A stretch of DNA of 23,748 nucleotides from NCBI GenBank assembly GCA_910579545.1, contig CAJTVI010000040.1, forward strand, positions 1 to 23,748, given 5' to 3'. Position numbers and translations under genes: made by a program. Position 1 is the first letter of the stretch; every line of letters begins with the position of its first letter. Positions 21,651-23,748 of this stretch are shown here, piece after piece. The notes under the pieces were generated by a model. The model was given only the letters and a program-made list of their open reading frames with translations. It did no database searches and was not told the origin of the DNA. The stretch comes from an uncultured Oscillospiraceae bacterium (GTDB lineage: Bacteria; Bacillota; Clostridia; Oscillospirales; Ruminococcaceae).

Positions 21651-23525
21651 TCAGGCAATATTGTCGAGGTTTGCGCCCTTGTGGTGGAAGGTGGGCACCA
21701 TGTCCACCAGCGCCTGCACTAAGTTTTCGCTGTTGTTGGAATAGGCGATCTGCTTGAGGGCCGCCAGATGGTCAAAAAAGGTGGCGGCGTTCATGCGGAT
21801 GGGCGCGCCGATAAAGATCTTGCTGTTGTCGGTTTTGCGCAGACCCTCCTCGTCCATCAGCAGCTCCTCGTAGAGCTTTTCGCCCGGGCGCAGGCCGGTA
21901 AACCGGATCTCGATATCCTTATACGGGATAAACCCGGCCAGCTTGATAAGGTTTTCGGCCAGGTCCAAAATGCGCATCGGCTTGCCCATGTCCAGCACAA
22001 AGATCTCGCCGCCCTGGGCCATAGCCCCGGCCTCCAGCACAAGGCTTACCGCCTCGGAGATGGTCATAAAATAGCGCACGATGTCCGGATGGGTCACGGT
22101 GACCGGCCCGCCCGCCTCGATCTGGTCCTTAAACAGCGGGATCACCGAGCCGTTGGACCCCAGCACGTTGCCAAACCGCACCGCCGCAAAATGGGTGGCG
22201 CCCCGGCCGGCCATGGCCTGCACCACCATCTCGCACACCCGCTTGGTGGCCCCCATCACGTTGGTGGGGTTGACCGCCTTGTCGGTCGAGATCAAGATAA
22301 ACCGCTCGGCGCCGTATTTGGCGGCGGACTGGGCCACGTTGAAGGTGCCGCAGACGTTGTTTTTGACCGCCTCCTCGGGGCTGTCCTCCATCAGGGGCAC
22401 ATGCTTGTGGGCCGCCGCGTGAAAGACCACCTGCGGGCGGTAATGCTCAAACAGGGCGTCCATCTTGCGGGAATCCCGCACCGAGGCGATCTGCACCTCC
22501 AGGTTCAGCCCCACGCCGTACTGGCGCACAAGCTCCTGCTGGATGGCGTAGGCGTTGTTTTCGTAGATGTCCACCACGATCAGCTTGGACGGCCCGCAGG
22601 AGGCGATCTGCCGGCAGAGCTCCGAGCCGATCGAGCCGCCCCCGCCGGTCACCATCACCACATGGTCCCGCAGGTACTGGGTGATCGAGCCGGAGAGCTG
22701 CACCTCCTCCCGGCCCAGCAGGTCCTCCACCTGCACGTCCCGGATGCGGGAGGCGATGTCCTGCCCGTCGGTGATCATCTTTACGATGTCCGGCAGGATC
22801 TTTACGTTGCACTTGGTGCGGTTGCAGATGGAAAGCACCCGGCGCTTGCTCTCCTCGTCAATGGTGGGGATGGCCAGCAGGATGCTCTCGATCTCGCAGG
22901 CTTCCACGATCTCGGGGATGTCCTCGGTGGTGCCCATGATCTGCACCCCCATGATGTAGCGGCCGGTTTTTTCGGGCGCGTCGTCCACGCAGGCGATGAT
23001 GTTCATGTCCGGGCTGGGGGCCTTGAACTGCTCGTGCAGCAGGGTGGACGCCGCGTCCCCCGCGCCGATTAGCAGGGTGCGCCGCGCCTTTTTGCTGTTT
23101 TTGCCCAGCTGCACGTTGCGATACATCCGGTAGGTCAGGCGGGAGTAGACGGTGAGCGAAACCGCGAACATAGCGCTGAGCATATACACCGACTTGGGAA
23201 TGCGCACGTCCCGGTAAAGCAGCAGGCTGCCGCACACAAACACCGCCACCGCAATGCCGGAGGCCATGCAGAGCCGGAAAAACTCCACGATCTCGGCATA
23301 GCGCCAGAGGCTGTCGTACATGCCCATAAGCAGGTAGACGATCTCAAAGCAGCAGACAAAGAAAAAGCAGCTGGCCACCAGCAGGCTGGCGTACCGGCGG
23401 TAGGAGGCCCGCCCGTTGATGAGGATCCAGGGCAGCAGGTAGGACACGGTGAGGATGAAGATATCAAACAGGGCCAGCACCTGCTTGCGGAAGCGGCGCA
23501 ACAGGCCGCCGGAGGTTTTGGTCAA
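21651..23525 (-). CDS. membrane-bound nucleotide-sugar 4,6-dehydratase (PglF/CapD/FlaA1 type), TTG start
   Basis: Converts a UDP-GlcNAc-like sugar nucleotide into a 4-keto-6-deoxy intermediate for surface glycans. The 624-residue protein has four N-terminal membrane segments (about 17-36, 47-67, 86-105, 112-130), a first Rossmann-type domain with LLIGAGDAAS (151-160), and a C-terminal SDR domain with VTGGGGSIG (292-300). The catalytic region reads ISTDKAVNPTNVMGATKR. The usual Tyr of the Y-x-x-x-K motif is Met424, with Lys428, the known pattern in the membrane-bound branch. The start is TTG at 23523-23525; an in-frame TGA lies three codons upstream and no ATG precedes residue 68. A GGTGA sequence sits six bases upstream. 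Confidence 0.93.
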   Translation of the reverse strand: MTKTSGGLLRRFRKQVLALFDIFILTVSYLLPWILINGRASYRRYASLLVASCFFFVCCFEIVYLLMGMYDSLWRYAEIVEFFRLCMASGIAVAVFVCGSLLLYRDVRIPKSVYMLSAMFAVSLTVYSRLTYRMYRNVQLGKNSKKARRTLLIGAGDAASTLLHEQFKAPSPDMNIIACVDDAPEKTGRYIMGVQIMGTTEDIPEIVEACEIESILLAIPTIDEESKRRVLSICNRTKCNVKILPDIVKMITDGQDIASRIRDVQVEDLLGREEVQLSGSITQYLRDHVVMVTGGGGSIGSELCRQIASCGPSKLIVVDIYENNAYAIQQELVRQYGVGLNLEVQIASVRDSRKMDALFEHYRPQVVFHAAAHKHVPLMEDSPEEAVKNNVCGTFNVAQSAAKYGAERFILISTDKAVNPTNVMGATKRVCEMVVQAMAGRGATHFAAVRFGNVLGSNGSVIPLFKDQIEAGGPVTVTHPDIVRYFMTISEAVSLVLEAGAMAQGGEIFVLDMGKPMRILDLAENLIKLAGFIPYKDIEIRFTGLRPGEKLYEELLMDEEGLRKTDNSKIFIGAPIRMNAATFFDHLAALKQIAYSNNSENLVQALVDMVPTFHHKGANLDNIA

Positions 23526-23748
23526 ATCGTATCACCAGATTTCTCAAAGGCGGCCCCGCGGCTTTTTGATGGGCGCAAAACAAAGGCGCAAAAAGCGGGG
23601 CGCGTCCCTTGGCATTACTGTTACCAATTTGTTCTATTTTACACTATTGGCGGCCGGGAATCAATGCAAACCCGGGCATTTTCACCATTTTTCTGTAGGT
23701 TTGTCAAAGAGGTGTTACAAAAAAAGGGAAGGAAAGTAAGACCTGTTT
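23526..23748. other. upstream region of the polysaccharide genes at the right edge
   Basis: No gene is seen to the window end. It holds the dehydratase promoter and an approximately 100-base leader in which GCCCCGC (minus strand, near 23600) can pair with GCGGGGC (near 23555). The last 50 bases, including AGGTGTTACAAAAAAAGGG, are purine-rich and cannot be assigned. Confidence 0.4.
23636..23664 (-). promoter_or_regulatory. sigma-A-type promoter of the polysaccharide gene pair
   Basis: On the minus strand TTGATT (23664-23659) and TAAAAT (23641-23636) are 17 bases apart. Transcription should start near 23629, about 100 bases before the TTG start codon. The hexamers are identical to those of the peptidase promoter. 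Confidence 0.7.

Noticed and set aside
1..23748. CRISPR array, phage or defence system
   Set aside because: No regularly spaced direct repeats and no cas, integrase, capsid, nuclease or toxin-antitoxin gene could be recognised.

Overview
This is a GC-rich window with bacterial operon structure throughout. Gene content points to a Gram-positive anaerobe of the Clostridia, most likely Oscillospirales/Ruminococcaceae-like: a clostridial-type M18 aminopeptidase, DUF951 and DUF4364 proteins, a DUF975 membrane protein, strong GGAGG-type ribosome binding sites and sigma-A-like promoters with 16-17 bp spacers. I cannot name a genus. There are 20 protein-coding genes, one cut by the left edge. I saw no rRNA, tRNA, CRISPR array, transposase or phage gene.

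Left third (1-9743). A minus-strand peptide-uptake unit reads from right to left: M3 oligoendopeptidase, lipoprotein substrate-binding protein, permease B, permease C, ATPase D, ATPase F, and a small unknown protein whose start overlaps the stop of ATPase F. It imports oligopeptides and carries an intracellular peptidase to cut them. The binding protein and permease C are both much larger than usual because of inserted soluble segments. The intergenic gaps on both sides of the binding-protein gene carry long perfect hairpins. The 9385-9743 gap holds divergent promoters for the peptidase and a DUF975 membrane protein.

Middle (9744-13529). This part has the DUF975 gene, an Ala/Pro/Gln-rich coiled-coil protein, then two minus-strand genes (a DUF4364 winged-helix protein and an S1-domain RNA-binding protein). 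Between the last two lies a 166-bp structured element (12443-12608) with 19-bp terminal inverted repeats enclosing a 74-nt imperfect hairpin. No gene explains it, and it is the clearest unexplained structure here.

Right of centre (13610-20792). A plus-strand housekeeping run: DUF951, prfA, sua5/tsaC-type, coaE, lytic transglycosylase, M18 aminopeptidase, then rpsB-tsf from its own promoter with a structured leader. It covers translation termination, tRNA t6A modification, CoA synthesis, cell-wall turnover and elongation. prmC is not between prfA and sua5, and pyrH does not follow tsf.

Right end (20793-23748). After two convergent palindromic terminator candidates come two minus-strand surface-polysaccharide genes, a PglC-like sugar-phosphate transferase and a membrane-bound PglF/CapD-like nucleotide-sugar dehydratase, read from a promoter near 23650. 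They probably catalyse the first steps of a glycan pathway.
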